64,000 nt of DNA. Source: Quercus robur. Its lineage: Eukaryota; Streptophyta; Magnoliopsida; Fagales; Fagaceae. The notes beneath the pieces were generated by a model that worked only from the letters and a program-made list of their open reading frames with translations, was not told the origin of the DNA and did no database searches. This document shows, piece by piece, positions 45,536-56,124 of the stretch (the first letter of the stretch is position 1; every line of letters starts with the position of its first letter). A program made the translations under genes and the position numbers. The stretch is from contig NC_065545.1 in the NCBI RefSeq assembly GCF_932294415.1, positions 20,529,357 through 20,593,356 on the forward strand, written 5' to 3'.

Positions 45536-45655
45536 GGAAATATTTACACATTTTTACACCTATTGATATGGGTGTTTTTTTTTGCTTAAAATGTGTAAAA
45601 TTTGTACTTTTTTCTATTTTAGAAGACTTTAGATGATCTGATGTGGTTGCTCTGA

Positions 45656-46277
45656 GAAAGAGTCAAGAATGCTAGCTAGCACTATACCATGCGCACTGCT
45701 ACCTCTATTGTAACTACAGGTGTTCTCACTGGTCCTTTTGGTCCATTAGCCAAGAAAATAATAATGCTAGCTGTTGACATGACTATCAATGACAATGAGC
45801 TTGTTTTTATAATTGTTCCAAGGCCCTCCTACCATCTCAATTATCTCCGTATACGTGTCTGAGTCCTTTCTAGTTTCTTCATATGAGTAAAGATGGCCAA
45901 GACCCTAATTAAGTACCCCTGGACCCAATAAAACAAGGCCTTTCTGCTTATTTAGCCTTGTAGTACTGTTTTGTACATTTTGAATTTCTCATTTCTTGAC
46001 TAAACTATCTTGTAATCAAATGGAAAATTGACATGGCTCTTCCTAATTTGTTGTGTAATTTACAAACATAATTAACTCGTATTCATGAACAAATCAGGAA
46101 GCCATAATCACATATTCATAATAGTAGATGCCTAAGAATTTATGAAGCAATCTTGGATCCCTAATCTTCTATAGGATTAGATTTTTTTTTTTTTTTTTTG
46201 GGTTAAGAAAATGAGAAGAGTTTTATTCCTATAAAAGTACTAGTCCATAGCAGTTAAGTAATCCCAATGTAAGAATT
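45656..46277. other. Spacer between the Harbinger and gypsy elements
   Basis: About 600 bp of AT-rich DNA with a T run at about 46181-46199 that has no flanking duplication. The last five bases (46273-46277, GAATT) are the left target-site duplication of the gypsy element. No gene. Confidence 0.5.
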
Positions 46278-46671
46278 TGCAAGGGTTCAATTGTATTTTC
46301 ATTATGTTGTAACTGAATTCAAGGACAGTTGGGCCTTTAGAGAAAGAGAGGGATACAAAGAGAGAAGAGTGAGAGAGTGAAACAATTGTTATTATTCTAG
46401 ATTCCTTATACAATAGTACTGCCAATTCCCTTTATACAATTTGCCACTAATTGCTACAACCAATTCTCTTAGTGCATAACCAACTGTGCATAACCAACTC
46501 TTGTACAGCTGACTAACCTACCAACTTCCTTTATCAACTAACTCTAGCACAATCAATACAGGTATACAATTCTAGCACAATCAGTACAAGTATAAAATGT
46601 AAACTAATACAACAACACTACTACAAGCCATAACAACCCTCAATTCAATGAACTAATACACAATCCTAACA
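46278..46671 (-). repeat. 3' LTR of the gypsy element
   Basis: Plus strand starts TGCAAGGGTTCAATTG and ends ATCCTAACA. It is nearly collinear with 54304-54699. The two copies differ at a few dozen positions, so the insertion is of moderate age. Confidence 0.88.
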
Positions 46672-46767
46672 ATTCTCCCTCCCTTAAAGCACCTTGCCCA
46701 CAAGGTGTGGAAATTTCTGCTGAAGATTAAATAAATTTTCTCAAGTGGCATCATCCTTGCTCTCACC

Positions 46768-47019
46768 TTACCATTGCACTAACACCTGAGTAATCATTCT
46801 GTTCCTTAGCTGGTGTGATCTGTCAGCTAGAATTGACACAAGTATAGGGGAGATGATCAAGTCAGCATTCACAACTAGTAGTGTAGGCCCAGGTAGCACA
46901 CGTTGGCCCAATTTAGCTTTGAGATTGGACATATGAAAAACAAGATGAATGAGTGAGCCCTCTGGCAAATCTAGCTTGTAAGATATTTGTCCTATCTTCT
47001 GCAAAACTTAGAATGGTCT
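46768..47019 (-). pseudogene. Gypsy integrase C-terminus and chromodomain start
   Basis: The frame at 47004-46768 reads [22 protein letters not shown], the conserved integrase tail (YKLxLP....HPVFHVS in the family), followed by [11 protein letters not shown], the opening of a chromodomain, and then a stop. Earlier members of the domain continue well past this point, so the chromodomain is truncated here. Confidence 0.75.
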
Positions 47020-47174
47020 ATAGAATCGAGGAGCTAACTTCCCTAGTTTCTAATGCTGCACAGAAGCTTGCTTGTAAGGTTGCAGCCTGAGCTAACTTCC
47101 ATAGAATTGAGGAGCTAACTTCCCTAGTTTCTAATGCTTCACAGAAGCTTGCTTGTAAGGTTGCAGCTTGAGAT
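47020..47174. repeat. 81-bp tandem duplication in the gypsy integrase region
   Basis: The unit starting 'atagaat.gaggagctaacttccc' is present at 47020-47100 and again from 47101, with four or five differences. 81 bp is a multiple of three, so the duplication alone would not shift frame. It lies between the integrase core and the chromodomain. Confidence 0.8.
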
Positions 47175-47421
47175 AAACCCAATCCCCCATAGCAAATGGC
47201 CTGTCCAATCTCTTCTTATCAGCATACCATTTCACCCTCTCTTGAGCAGCATTGAGGTTGTGTTTGAGCAAGGACAAGAGCTACAGTTTATCCTTCAACA
47301 ACAAGTCCACAGCCCCAACTTGAGTGGTACCAGGCATATAATCCTTAACTCTGGGTGGAGGATAACCATTGAGAGCTTAAAATGGAGTAAGTTTAATGAA
47401 AGCATGGAAGTTTGTGTTAAA

Positions 47422-48071
47422 CTAGAACTTAGCCAATGGAAGCCATTCAACCCAAGAATGTGGTCTATCTGCTACAAAAGCTCTTAAGTAATGTTCCAAA
47501 CTTTTGTTTACTACCTTAATTTGGCCCTCAGATTGGGGGTGATAGGAAGAAGATATAGCCAATACAACCCCTTGCAATCTCATCAATTCTGACCAAAACT
47601 TAGATGTAAAGACGAAATCTCTGTCATTGACAATGGATAAAGGCATGCCTTGCAATTTGAAAACAAATTGCATATAAATGTTAGCTACCTTGGCAGTAGT
47701 GTAAGGGTGAAAGAGAGGCATGAGATGAGCATACTTAGTTAACCTATCCCCCACCACAGTCTTCATTTGGGACTTAGGCAAACTCTCAACAAAATCCATA
47801 CTCACATCTAGCCAAGGCCTTTTTGGAATGGACAAGGGTTACAGCAAACCAGCAGGATAACAAGTCTCATTCTTAAGTTTCTGACAAACACCACACTCTC
47901 TAATGTATTGCTTCAAGTCCTTCCCCATACCAGACCAATAGAAATCCTTCTTGAGAATGTGAAAAGTCTTCAAATAACCTGAGTAACCCCTCAAAAGACC
48001 ATCATGGACTTGCTGCAACACCTTGGCCTTTAAATGAGTGTTTGGATCCACGTTGAGTTGCGTTTCACGTT

Positions 48072-48122
<51 letters not shown>

Positions 48123-48153
48123 CACACACAATAGCTTTTAGGAGACAGTGCAC
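47422..48153 (-). pseudogene. Gypsy integrase (zinc-binding and catalytic core), MITE-interrupted
   Basis: The H2C2 region reads HDGLLRGYSGYLKTFHILKKDFYW then CGVCQKLK. The catalytic core follows: MDFVESLP with the first Asp, VNDRDFVFTSKFW with the second, and HPQSEGQIKVVNKSLEHYLR with the Glu, so all three acidic residues survive. A stop separates the zinc-binding part from the core (near 47836). Upstream the reading frame is interrupted by the MITE at 48034-48276; skipping it and one TAA copy rejoins the frame. Confidence 0.85.
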
Positions 48154-48276
48154 TATTCATCAGAAAAAAATATTAAAAATGGGTCCCATGGCACTATTTA
48201 CTCATTTAAAATTTATTTTGCTACAGTGTTTTTAGTTTTCAGTTTCAGCAAAAATAAGTCGTATCTAAACAGACCC
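48034..48276. mobile_element. Tourist-like MITE with TAA duplication, nested in gypsy
   Basis: 243 bp. The right end, reverse-complemented, is GGGTCTGTTTAGATAC; the left end is ATGAGTGTTTGGATCC; these align without gaps as inverted repeats. TAA flanks both sides (48031-48033 and 48277-48279). It contains a 47-base T run (48076-48122) and phrases such as 'gggtcccatgg.actatt' and 'gctacagtgttttta'. Excising the element with one TAA makes the host integrase frame continuous, which confirms the boundaries. Confidence 0.8.
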
Positions 48277-49095
48277 TAAGTCACCATTAAATTGGCCCAA
48301 GTACAGCCTACCCTTATAAAATAGCAAATCATTACAGAAAGTAAATCCTTTTAGAGCAAACTGTCCAGACTGAATAGCTTGAACAATATTTTGGACAGTA
48401 GGATCAGCTGCATAACTAGACTTGAGATCAAAAAGCCAAGTTGGTGTAGGGAAAGAAATCATACATAAAGTGCCAACAGCAGTAGCAAAAGATTTTGTGG
48501 AAGCTCCAGCTAGATCTTCATCCCTTCTAGAAAGTGCATCACCCACCAAATTCTCCTTACCATGTTTATACTCTACTATAAAAGCATAACCAAGGAGTTT
48601 AGTGATCCATTTTTGCTGTACTGGAGTGCCCACCCTTTGTTCAAGTAAGTATTTCAAACTTTGATGATCAGTTTTTATTACAAATGGCCTACTAAGCAAA
48701 TTAGGCCTCCACTTCTTCACAGCAACCACCAAGGCTAGCAATTCCTTTTCATAAGTTAAGAGAGCAAGGTTGTTATCCTTTAATGCTTAACTGTGGAAGG
48801 AAATAGGTCTCTGATCATGCATTAAAACAGCCCCTAACCCTAAGCTCGAAGCATCACACTCCATAGTGAAAGCTTTGGTAAAATCTGGTAAGGCCAACAC
48901 AGGTGGATTAGACATGGCATCCTTAAGTAATTGAAATTCTTAAGAAGCTTCTGGGTTCTTAGAAAAAGAATCCTTTTTCAGCAAAGCAATTAATGGTGCT
49001 GCCATTTGGCCATACCCTTTACAAACTTCCTATAATACCCTGTGAGACCTAAGAACCCTTTCAAAGCCTTAACATCCTTAGGAACAGGCCATTGC
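48277..49095 (-). pseudogene. Gypsy RNase H and RT-RNase H connection
   Basis: The clear part (48741-48277) reads LALVVAVKKWRPNLL, FVIKTDHQSLKYLLEQR and GKENLVGDALSRR, the typical gypsy RNase H with the Asp of TDHQSL and of DALSRR. Between 49095 and 48741 the expected connection domain (phrases matching RKFVKGYG, ECDASSLGLGAVL) is readable but broken by stops and frame changes. Confidence 0.82.
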
Positions 49096-49514
49096 TACAT
49101 GGCAATAGTTTTCCTAGGATCAATCTTCACTCCTTCGCCTGAAATGAGGTGCCTCAAGTATTTCACCTCCTTGCAAGCAAACACACACTTAGACTTCTTG
49201 GCATATAGTTGGTGCTTAGCTAAAGCCTTCAATGCCAATCTAAGGTGACTTACATGATCATCTAAGGTCTTACTATACACAAGTATATCATCAAAGAAAA
49301 TAAGAATAAATTTCCTCAAGAATGGCCTGAAAACAGTATTCATCAAGGATTGGAAGGTAGAAGGAGCATTGGTTAAGCCAAAAGGCATCACCAAAAACTC
49401 ATAATGACCTTCATGAGTTTGAAATGCAGTTTTAGGGATATCTTGCTCATTTATCCTAATTTGGTGATAACCAGACCTCAAATTCAATTTAGAAAACACA
49501 CAAGCCCTAAACAA
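49095..49514 (-). pseudogene. Gypsy reverse transcriptase, C-terminal half
   Basis: Reads [16 protein letters not shown], then [26 protein letters not shown] and [11 protein letters not shown]. The catalytic box is FDD rather than the usual YxDD or FIDD spacing (Phe-Phe-Asp-Asp here). The N-terminal half lies beyond the copia-derived insertion, and roughly 45 residues between the halves are missing. Confidence 0.85.
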
Positions 49515-49516
49515 TT

Positions 49517-50455
49517 TGTTGGGTTAAGATAGCTTAACCCCAGTTAATTAATTCAATTACCCTAGTTGGTTAATTAGGTTCAATTGCATGCAAAATGTGA
49601 AGACACCAATAAATCACCAAAAATACTAAGTGCAGCAGAAAATAAATTAGACATAGTGATTTGTTGACAGATGGGGAAAATCTCGCAAGACAAAAATCTC
49701 ATCAGGTGATTTTAAGGTCACCACTCTCAAGAATCCACTAATCAACAATCAAGTGATTACGAGTATAAGGAATCTTACCAACTACCCTGGCCTATCCCGA
49801 AATACCAACTTACAGTTGAACCTTTGCTCTAATACCCAATTGGACTTAATCTTGTAGTAGCCTTCCTTTCTTTGATGCACAAACCTCCAATTTGTGACTA
49901 ACCCTTTGCACGGATCCCATGTACATGACCAACTCCAATAACTTGAATAGATGTTGTTGGCTGCAAAGGTCTTCACTTCATTAATAATGAAGATCTGGAA
50001 GCACTCGGTTACAAAACCCTATGACGTTCAAACGCAGTAGCTTCACATAGAGAAAATAAGTCTCTTGGTCTCTGTATTTGTATGTGACAGCCTTTAAAAT
50101 AAGCATTTTATATGTCTAAGGTTGTGAGAAAATAAACGCCAAACAAATACACAAGATTGGGCTGAATTTCAGATAAGGAAATTTTGAAATCATAATTCTC
50201 GATAGATCGAGTTGCTGTTGAGCTATTTACCGAGCTTCACATTAAGTCTCAATAGCAGGCATCTGTCGAACTATATGTCGACACTTAATGAAACAACTTT
50301 TCTTCACTTGTTTCTTGGACTAATCTTCATGTATTTAATACTTGACTTGAACAACATGTTTCTTGAAGTACTAAACCCATCTTGGATCTACCCAATTACA
50401 AGTAAAGTGTATTTTGTCTAAGGATTAGCTAATTACAACAAATATGACCCTAACA
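49517..50455 (-). repeat. Copia LTR (minus orientation)
   Basis: 939 bp with TG...CA ends: on the minus strand it starts TGTTAGGGTCATATTTG and ends ...TTAACCCAACA. It is homologous to the partial LTR at 63403-64000, sharing 'ttacttgtaattgggta', 'tttagtacttcaag', 'agggttttgtaacc' and 'aatgaagtgaag.c'. A CTCGATCTATCGAG palindrome-like phrase lies in the middle. Confidence 0.8.
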
Positions 50456-51001
50456 ATCTCCTCATTTGGCAATCTGTGACAAAACCACAAAAGCAATTAT
50501 GAGAGAAGTCTAACATAATTGTCCCATAATTTACAAAAGTACATAAGTCTAACCCTACAATGAACTCCTGAAAAACTTTACAAGAAGAGAGATCATGACA
50601 TGGTAGACTTGCAACCTATCTTATTTGAAACTCTTAAACAAGATTCATCATGGCATCAAGTGTGAAACATAGACACGTTGTATACAAGAAGAAACATGTG
50701 TATAAAGATAGAAAAGAAACAACATATGTGAGACAAAGGTAAAGAAAACTTACACATTTCATATATATATATATATATATATCAAAGAATACAATGTATG
50801 TAATAAAAGTGGTCACAAGACCATGGTACATGTAATGAGAAAAGAATACATCAAAACCTTACTACATCCCTTAAAACACTCTCCCCTTATCTAGTATATC
50901 CTATGCTAGCTCTCCCTCTAACAACAAGACTACTCTCATCTACAAACTACTCCTCCTTTTTGTCACGAGTGACAAAGGGTGTATCACTAAGAGGTCGTCA
51001 T

Positions 51002-52165
51002 CTAATCATCATACTCTGAGCCAGAAGCATCACCATCATCATTTCCACCATTAGAAGAAGGAGACTCCTCAGCATGCTCTAGTGAAGGTGAGGATGCAAA
51101 ACCACCAAGTTGAGACTGGCGACGAGCGATGCGATTGATTCTGGTGTTAATTTGACACATCTTATCGGATAGATCATCCAGACGATTACCAAAATCAGCA
51201 TGCATGTGCTGAAGTTGCTCCATGATGTTAGCAAGGGAGACAGCGACCTGAGATGAGGAAGAAGGGGCAGAGGAGAAAGAGGGTTGAGAGGAAGAGGCCT
51301 CAGGATCTGCTGGAGCTGCATTTGTAAGCTCCGCACGTGGCCGCTTTGCAGCAAGTTGCGCTATACTTTGCCGAATAAACTCCTTACTAATGGCACCCAT
51401 GACATAAAAGTGAGGAGTGGGGGGGATAGTGACGTGCATGTAGATGAGGATACGCGTGATAGTCGAAGGAAAGATGAGCTTATCATGTGTAGCCGTGTCA
51501 CGATAGCAATCTATAATAGATTATATCATGTGTGATGGAAAGTCTATAGAAAGACCTTCCAAGAGGGAAAGAAGGAAATGAGCACGAGGCTCGGTGATAG
51601 TGTTATAGTGAGACCGTGGAGTGAGTACAAAGCTCATCACCATATTAAGGAACTGTGGTCCCTTAGTGAACTTGGTTGTGGAACCTTCCCATAACATGGC
51701 CATCTCATAGAATAGTGAGGCAAACTCGTCTCTAGAGATGGAAGAGAGACGAGGATGACTAGGGTAATTTGGAAGATCCACTTTAGGGACACGTAGTATC
51801 TCGGAAATAAAGTTTGGGGTAACTACGATACGTGTATCACAGAATACTGTGGTAAACCGAGGCACAGAGGTATCAATGGTGTGCATATTAGAGTAAAACT
51901 CCTGTATGAACACGTTGGGACACCTTGAGGGTTTCTCACATAGAAAAGTCCATCCCCGAGAGCTAATAGCACCGGGTAAAGGAGTGTCTGGGAAATCAGA
52001 CAAAATGACCTGGCGTTTCGAATGAATCACTTGGTCAGAAAAGTTCTCAAAGAAGTCATTATGTGCCTTCTCATCATGAAATTGAATAGAATTTGGGGGA
52101 AAAGAAGATGAAGAGGAACCACAACGAATCGGGTTTTTAGAAGGAACAAACTTTTTGGGTGCCAT
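51002..52165 (-). pseudogene. Plant LTR-retrotransposon accessory protein ('putative plant transposon protein' family), one stop
   Basis: One frame runs from the ATG at 52165 (MAPKKFVPSKNP) to a stop just below 51002, about 387 codons, broken only by TAA at 51521-51523. The N-terminal two thirds contain FHDEKAHNDFFENF, RQVILSDFPDTPLPG, VFIQEFYSNMH and PRFTTVFCDTRIVVTP, then after the stop IDCYRDTATHDKLIFPS and FYVMGAISKEF. The C-terminal part is Ser/Pro-rich with a short helical stretch (IMEQLQHMHADFGNRLDDL) and an acidic end SGSEYDD. This domain is widespread in plant genomes as an extra ORF of LTR elements. Its position between pol and the 3' LTR is where SIRE-type copia elements carry their envelope-like ORF. 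Function is unknown. Confidence 0.72.
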
Positions 52166-52442
52166 GATGAGGAGACTAAACGAGAGAGAGAGAGAGAGAG
52201 AGAGAGTCAAAACAGAAGGCAAGGCACAGGGAAGAAAAGAAATGAAACGTGTAATGCATGAAAATGCATCAACATGTTACATGCAAAAATAAATTGCATC
52301 ATGGGTAGAAACCCAATCCAACCTAACAGCACTCATAGTGTTTAATCAGTCACACAATCCTAAAATGCATGAAACATTGTTATAATGCACATAAAATGCA
52401 ATGCATGAGCATGTGAGATCAAATTAACAAAACCCATGAAAC

Positions 52443-52680
52443 CAACAAATAATAACTCCTTCATAATCTTCTTAATTTCATTTTTCTGATAGTAGGGGTA
52501 CCTGTAAGGTTTCTGACAGATTGCCTGAGCTCCTTCCTTCAAGGTAATTTGATGCTTATGTCCTCTCAAGGGAGGCAAATCCACAAGAGTAGCAAAAACA
52601 GAATCAAATTCTGATAACATATCAGAAACTTGCTTAGGTAACTGAGTTAAGCACTCTACAGATGCTAAATCTGACTAAAC
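52443..52680 (-). pseudogene. Gypsy reverse transcriptase, N-terminal part
   Basis: Reads MLSEFDSVFATLVDLPPLRGH, then HQITLKEGAQAICQKPYRYPYYQKNEIKKIMKELL, the entry to gypsy RT (PPxRxHDHxI.L..G......RPYRYP...K.EIEK.V.EML in the family). It breaks off at the copia-derived insertion. Confidence 0.82.
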
Positions 52681-53000
52681 TGAGATGTGCAAGACAAATC
52701 CCTTCTTCACTGATTCTTTCAAGAATTGATTCCCATCTTGTAACTAAGATTCTGCACTCCTCAAGCCTTATAACAGCACCTGCCTTTGAGCATAAGAAAA
52801 ACTCATTGTTAACGGCTTAAAGTCCCATTGAATAACCCCTAGGGTACCTAACCAATGTGTACCCAACACAAATCACTGCCTCCCATTTGTAACACATGTA
52901 AATGCACTAGAAATTCATGCCCTTGTAGCCATATTGGAACTTCCCTGCACAGTCCTTGAGTCTTAATCACATCACTATTAGCAACATTGACCTCCAAAAT

Positions 53001-53285
53001 TTATGAAGTATCCACAGGAATATGTAACTGTGATACTAAAGTTGTATCAATGAAATTGTGTGTGCTACTCGAATCTATAAGGATTACAAAGGACTTTTGT
53101 TTAATCCTTCCCATCACCATCATAGTGCTTGAAGTAGGAGTACCACTTAAAGCATAAATGGTGATTTCAACATCTTCTTGATTATGAACCACATCAATAT
53201 TATCAAGAAGAAACAACATAGCATTCTTACACTTATGACCAGGAATCCACTTTCATCACAATTATAACACATCCCTTTCTTCTTT
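53001..53285 (-). pseudogene. Gypsy zinc knuckle and aspartic protease
   Basis: A CCHC-type knuckle is recognisable near 53270-53225 but is split by a one-base shift. The protease follows: MVMGRIKQKSFVILIDSSSTHNFID, where the active-site triplet is Asp-Ser-Ser instead of the usual Asp-Ser-Gly. The sequence HIPVDTS follows, then a stop. Confidence 0.78.
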
Positions 53286-53296
53286 CTTTCCTCTAT

Positions 53297-53810
53297 TTAT
53301 GCAAGTGATATTCTCTTAATAGGTAGCCTAGTTTTAGGATCTAATAAGGAAGGAACTTTAGGTAGACCCAAGATTGAAGGCTTACCTTGCTCCATTTGAA
53401 GTTTGGAATTCTTCTTGCAACTCCAATTATATTCTTCTTGGATCTTAGATAACCCAAAAGCCTCATTTAATGATTGAGGATTGAGCATTCTCACAGGAAG
53501 TCTTATCTCATCCTTCAATCCACTAAGGAAACAGCTCAGTTTGTGGGATGAAGACAAACCCTTGATCCTATTGGATAAGACCTCAAACTAAGCCTTATAC
53601 ATGGCTACTGAAGCTGTTTGTCTCAACCTTGTAAGTGTCTCCATTTCCCTGTAAACCCAACTTGCAGGGTCTTCATTAGAAAATCTTGGAAATTCTAGTC
53701 TCATAGGACGAGACAAGGATATTGATAAAGAACTAGCATTGCGATTCTCCCCACTTGTTGGAGATCCTCCCTGATCAGAAGCACCCAATCTCTACAGCAG
53801 CGAAGCCAAT
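53297..53810 (-). pseudogene. Gypsy gag remnant
   Basis: Two frames hold gag-like text: RPMRLEFPRFSNEDPASWVYRE near 53725-53650, matching the KLEFPxFxGxDPxxWxxRxE start of gypsy gag, and SSHKLSCFLSGLKDEIRLPVRMLNPQSLNEAF near 53555-53460. Stops and frameshifts separate them. Confidence 0.78.
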
Positions 53811-54303
53811 TGTTGATTCATCTCGTTCAAGGTACGAGTATGAATTTCCTGGATAGTATGTATTTCTTGGATGCCTTTGGTATTATGATCAGATGCACTT
53901 TAAAGAGAAGCAAGAGCTTTATTGGTTGTAGCAATAGCACGAGTCTCTGCAATGGCCAAGGAATGCCTTACTCTGATACCAAATATTACAAACCCATGGA
54001 TAGAACTCACTCTTGAAAACCAGCTTGTAAGGGAAGGGTACCCAAAAGCTTATAAACACATGGTTAAGCTTACACTTAACCAATGTGGGACACTAGGATC
54101 ATAACATACCACCACGCTCTGCAACCGACGTCCATAATGGCTCACTCTATCAACATTAACCCGTTGGTAGCCCTTTCTCTTTTTGGTGGCTCTACTCAAC
54201 TATCAGTAATTTTAATCCAGCCTCTAGGTCACCCATTCTAGGATCCGACCACAAAGCCGCAACTTATTTGATCTCATACTCAATGAGCTACACTGATACC
54301 AAA

Positions 54304-54699
54304 TGCAAGGGCTCAATTATATTTTCTTTATGTTGTAGTTGAATTCAAGGACAACTGGGCTTCCAGAGAAAGATAGAGAGATACAGAGAGAGAAGACTGA
54401 GAGAGTGAAAAAATTGTTATTATTTTAGATTCCTTATACAATAGTACTGCCGGTCCCCTTTATACAATCTGCAACTAATGGCTATAACCAACTCTCTCAA
54501 TGCATAACCAACTCTGCATAACCAACTCTTGTACAACTGGCTAACCTACCAACTTCCTTTATCAACTATCTCTAGCACAATCAATACAAGTATACAATTC
54601 TAGCACAATTAATACAAGTATAAAATGTAAACTAATACAACAACACTACTAAAAGCCATAGTAGCCCTCAACTCAATGAACTAATACACAATCCTAACA
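54304..54699 (-). repeat. 5' LTR of the gypsy element
   Basis: Plus strand starts TGCAAGGGCTCAATTA and ends ATCCTAACA, followed by the GAATT duplication. The primer-site-like sequence (minus strand TGGTATCAGTGTAG) begins two bases inside at 54301. Confidence 0.88.
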
Positions 54700-55565
54700 G
54701 AATTCGGCCCTAAACCCTTGCCTATGAAATCCCAAATAAAATTTGGATACCAAAAATGATGGACATTGAAGATATTAGCTAGTTTGTTGTATTCTTCCCT
54801 TGTTTTCCAAAACTCACTGGGCATTTGGATTGAGAGGATGGAAGGAGAAGAAAAGGGGAGTAAAGTAGAGTTAACAAAAAATTAAGCTAATTTTCAACAA
54901 ATTTTACTCTATTCTCCCTTAATCTAAACAAACCAAAAAGGTTCACGGACTGAGTGATTAGCTTCATGTACACAACAATTCAAAATTAAATTTGGCAAGT
55001 GAAAACCATGTATCCATAATTTCTACATGAATTTAAGAGTTCTATTTTTTTTTTTTTTTTTGTTGGGTCCATCTGAACTCTGAAGTGGTAGAACTCTTAC
55101 ATACATATTTTTTGCCACTGTGCCTAGAAGATTGCATGAGGTGGTTCAATGCGCTAGCCCATTGGGCTATTGACAAAATTTGGGCCGAATTTATTGGTGG
55201 TCCTACTCCTTTCAATCTTTGCTTATATTTGTTTTGTTTTTCCTATTGTTTTTCTTCTTGGTTCCTTTGTTGCTTCTGAAAGTACTCTGCCTAGCCCGGC
55301 CACTAGAAACAAACACACATACACACAAAATAGTCCCATTCACATTGACAAATGGTGACCAATGTTGAACGGAATCCCCTTCATTGGATCTCATATGCAT
55401 GGTGAAGAAAGCACCATTGAAAAGAAGCCAAAATGGCCAAACCTACCTACATGAGAGGTAATGTCACATAAAAAAACAAACTAGCCAAGGCCATCATTAG
55501 AATCTTGTTTTGACAGTAGAAAATAACAACATAGAGTAATGTTAAGGTAACCAAAAAAAAAAATG

Positions 55566-55611
<46 letters not shown>

Positions 55612-55845
55612 CCCAAAAAAAAAAATTGAAACTTTTTTTTCACAAAATCTCAAACACATCACTTTTATTATACATTAATCATATTGAATAATTGTATCAC
55701 TACATTGAACGAGATACAAAAATGACATAAAATCATTTTTAAAGACGTGTCGTAATTAGTGCATCAGAGCATTAGACTAGTTCTGCATAGTTATAGACAC
55801 ATGAGTGAGTAGTCAGAACCATTAGTTACCACTACTAGTTATTAC

Positions 55846-55999
55846 CTGTCCGCGATGATGGCTTAAGTATCGCTAAACAACGAGTGAAGAAGCTTCCCGT
55901 GGTGTTTCCTAGAGTCATGGCCACCAGATTCCCTCCCAGCGCATTTGCTGCCATTTTTAACTGCTCAAGAGCTTTGTCCCTTTGCTCTCTCTCTCTAGA
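55846..55999 (-). other. Possible isolated coding exon, function not recognised
   Basis: On the minus strand an open stretch reads SREREQRDKALEQLKMAANAL then GGNLVAMTLGNTTGSFF and TRCLAILKPSSRT. An acceptor-like ACAAG lies just before it, and a good donor ACAG|GTAATA follows at 55846. Composition and codon pattern look coding, unlike the AT-rich surroundings. I could not match the peptide to a family or find a convincing partner exon; the minus-strand frame starting MAASKPSSSLRLTRSDQKSR at 56548 is a conceivable first exon, but no junction is compelling. It may be a gene relic or chance. Confidence 0.25.
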
Positions 56000-56124
56000 G
56001 ACTTGTGAGTACAGTCCTTTTAACTAGATTTTCTCTCACTCACAATTCACAAACAAGTAGATGACAAAAAAGTCAATCACATCTACACTGTTGCCAGGTG
56101 TTTGATTTTTAATAACTATAATTA

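Larger units (their letters stand above)
39524..45652 (+). mobile_element. 6.1-kb PIF/Harbinger DNA transposon, recently autonomous type
   Basis: Terminal inverted repeats are GAGCAACCACATCA at 39524-39537 and its reverse complement at 45639-45652. Flanking trinucleotides are TAA (39521-39523) and TGA (45653-45655), one change from a perfect 3-bp duplication. Inside are the two genes that define autonomous Harbinger elements: a DDE transposase on the plus strand (40454-41759) and a Myb/SANT-like DNA-binding protein on the minus strand (about 43000-44121), pointing toward each other. Both carry only a few breaks, so the element died recently. Subterminal repeats occupy 39730-40340, and a perfect hairpin lies near the right end. 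Confidence 0.88.
49517..52440 (-). mobile_element. 3' part of a SIRE-like copia element nested in the gypsy RT
   Basis: On the minus strand, from about 52440, it carries a leader-like stretch, the accessory ORF (52165-51002), a noncoding stretch, a degenerate purine tract ending GAGGAGAT, and a full LTR (50455-49517). No copia gag-pol and no second LTR are present. The gypsy RT halves on either side are not contiguous, so host sequence was also lost. This is an incomplete copia copy, formed either by later deletion or by recombination rather than a clean insertion. The right boundary is uncertain by about 20 bp. Confidence 0.72.
46278..54699 (-). mobile_element. Ty3/gypsy chromovirus (Reina-like), complete ends, with nested insertions
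   Basis: Both LTRs (394 and 396 bp) are present and the 5-bp target duplication GAATT is perfect (46273-46277 and 54700-54704). On the minus strand the 5' LTR is on the right. Next to it TGGTATCA, as in an initiator-Met tRNA primer site, lies just inside; beside the left LTR is a purine tract AAGGGAGGGAGAAT. Domain order on the minus strand is gag, protease, RT, RNase H, integrase, C-terminal chromodomain region. All are broken by stops or frameshifts. The short LTRs and the VTQVLVQW-type chromodomain start suggest the Reina lineage. Two later insertions sit inside: a Tourist-like MITE (48034-48276) and a piece of a copia element (49517 to about 52440). Confidence 0.9.

Noticed and set aside
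46181..46199. T tracts at 1366, 16525 (A), 22859, 23409, 46181, 55047 and 59396 considered as further tail-only insertions
   Set aside because: No direct repeat of useful length flanks them, so slippage is enough to explain them.
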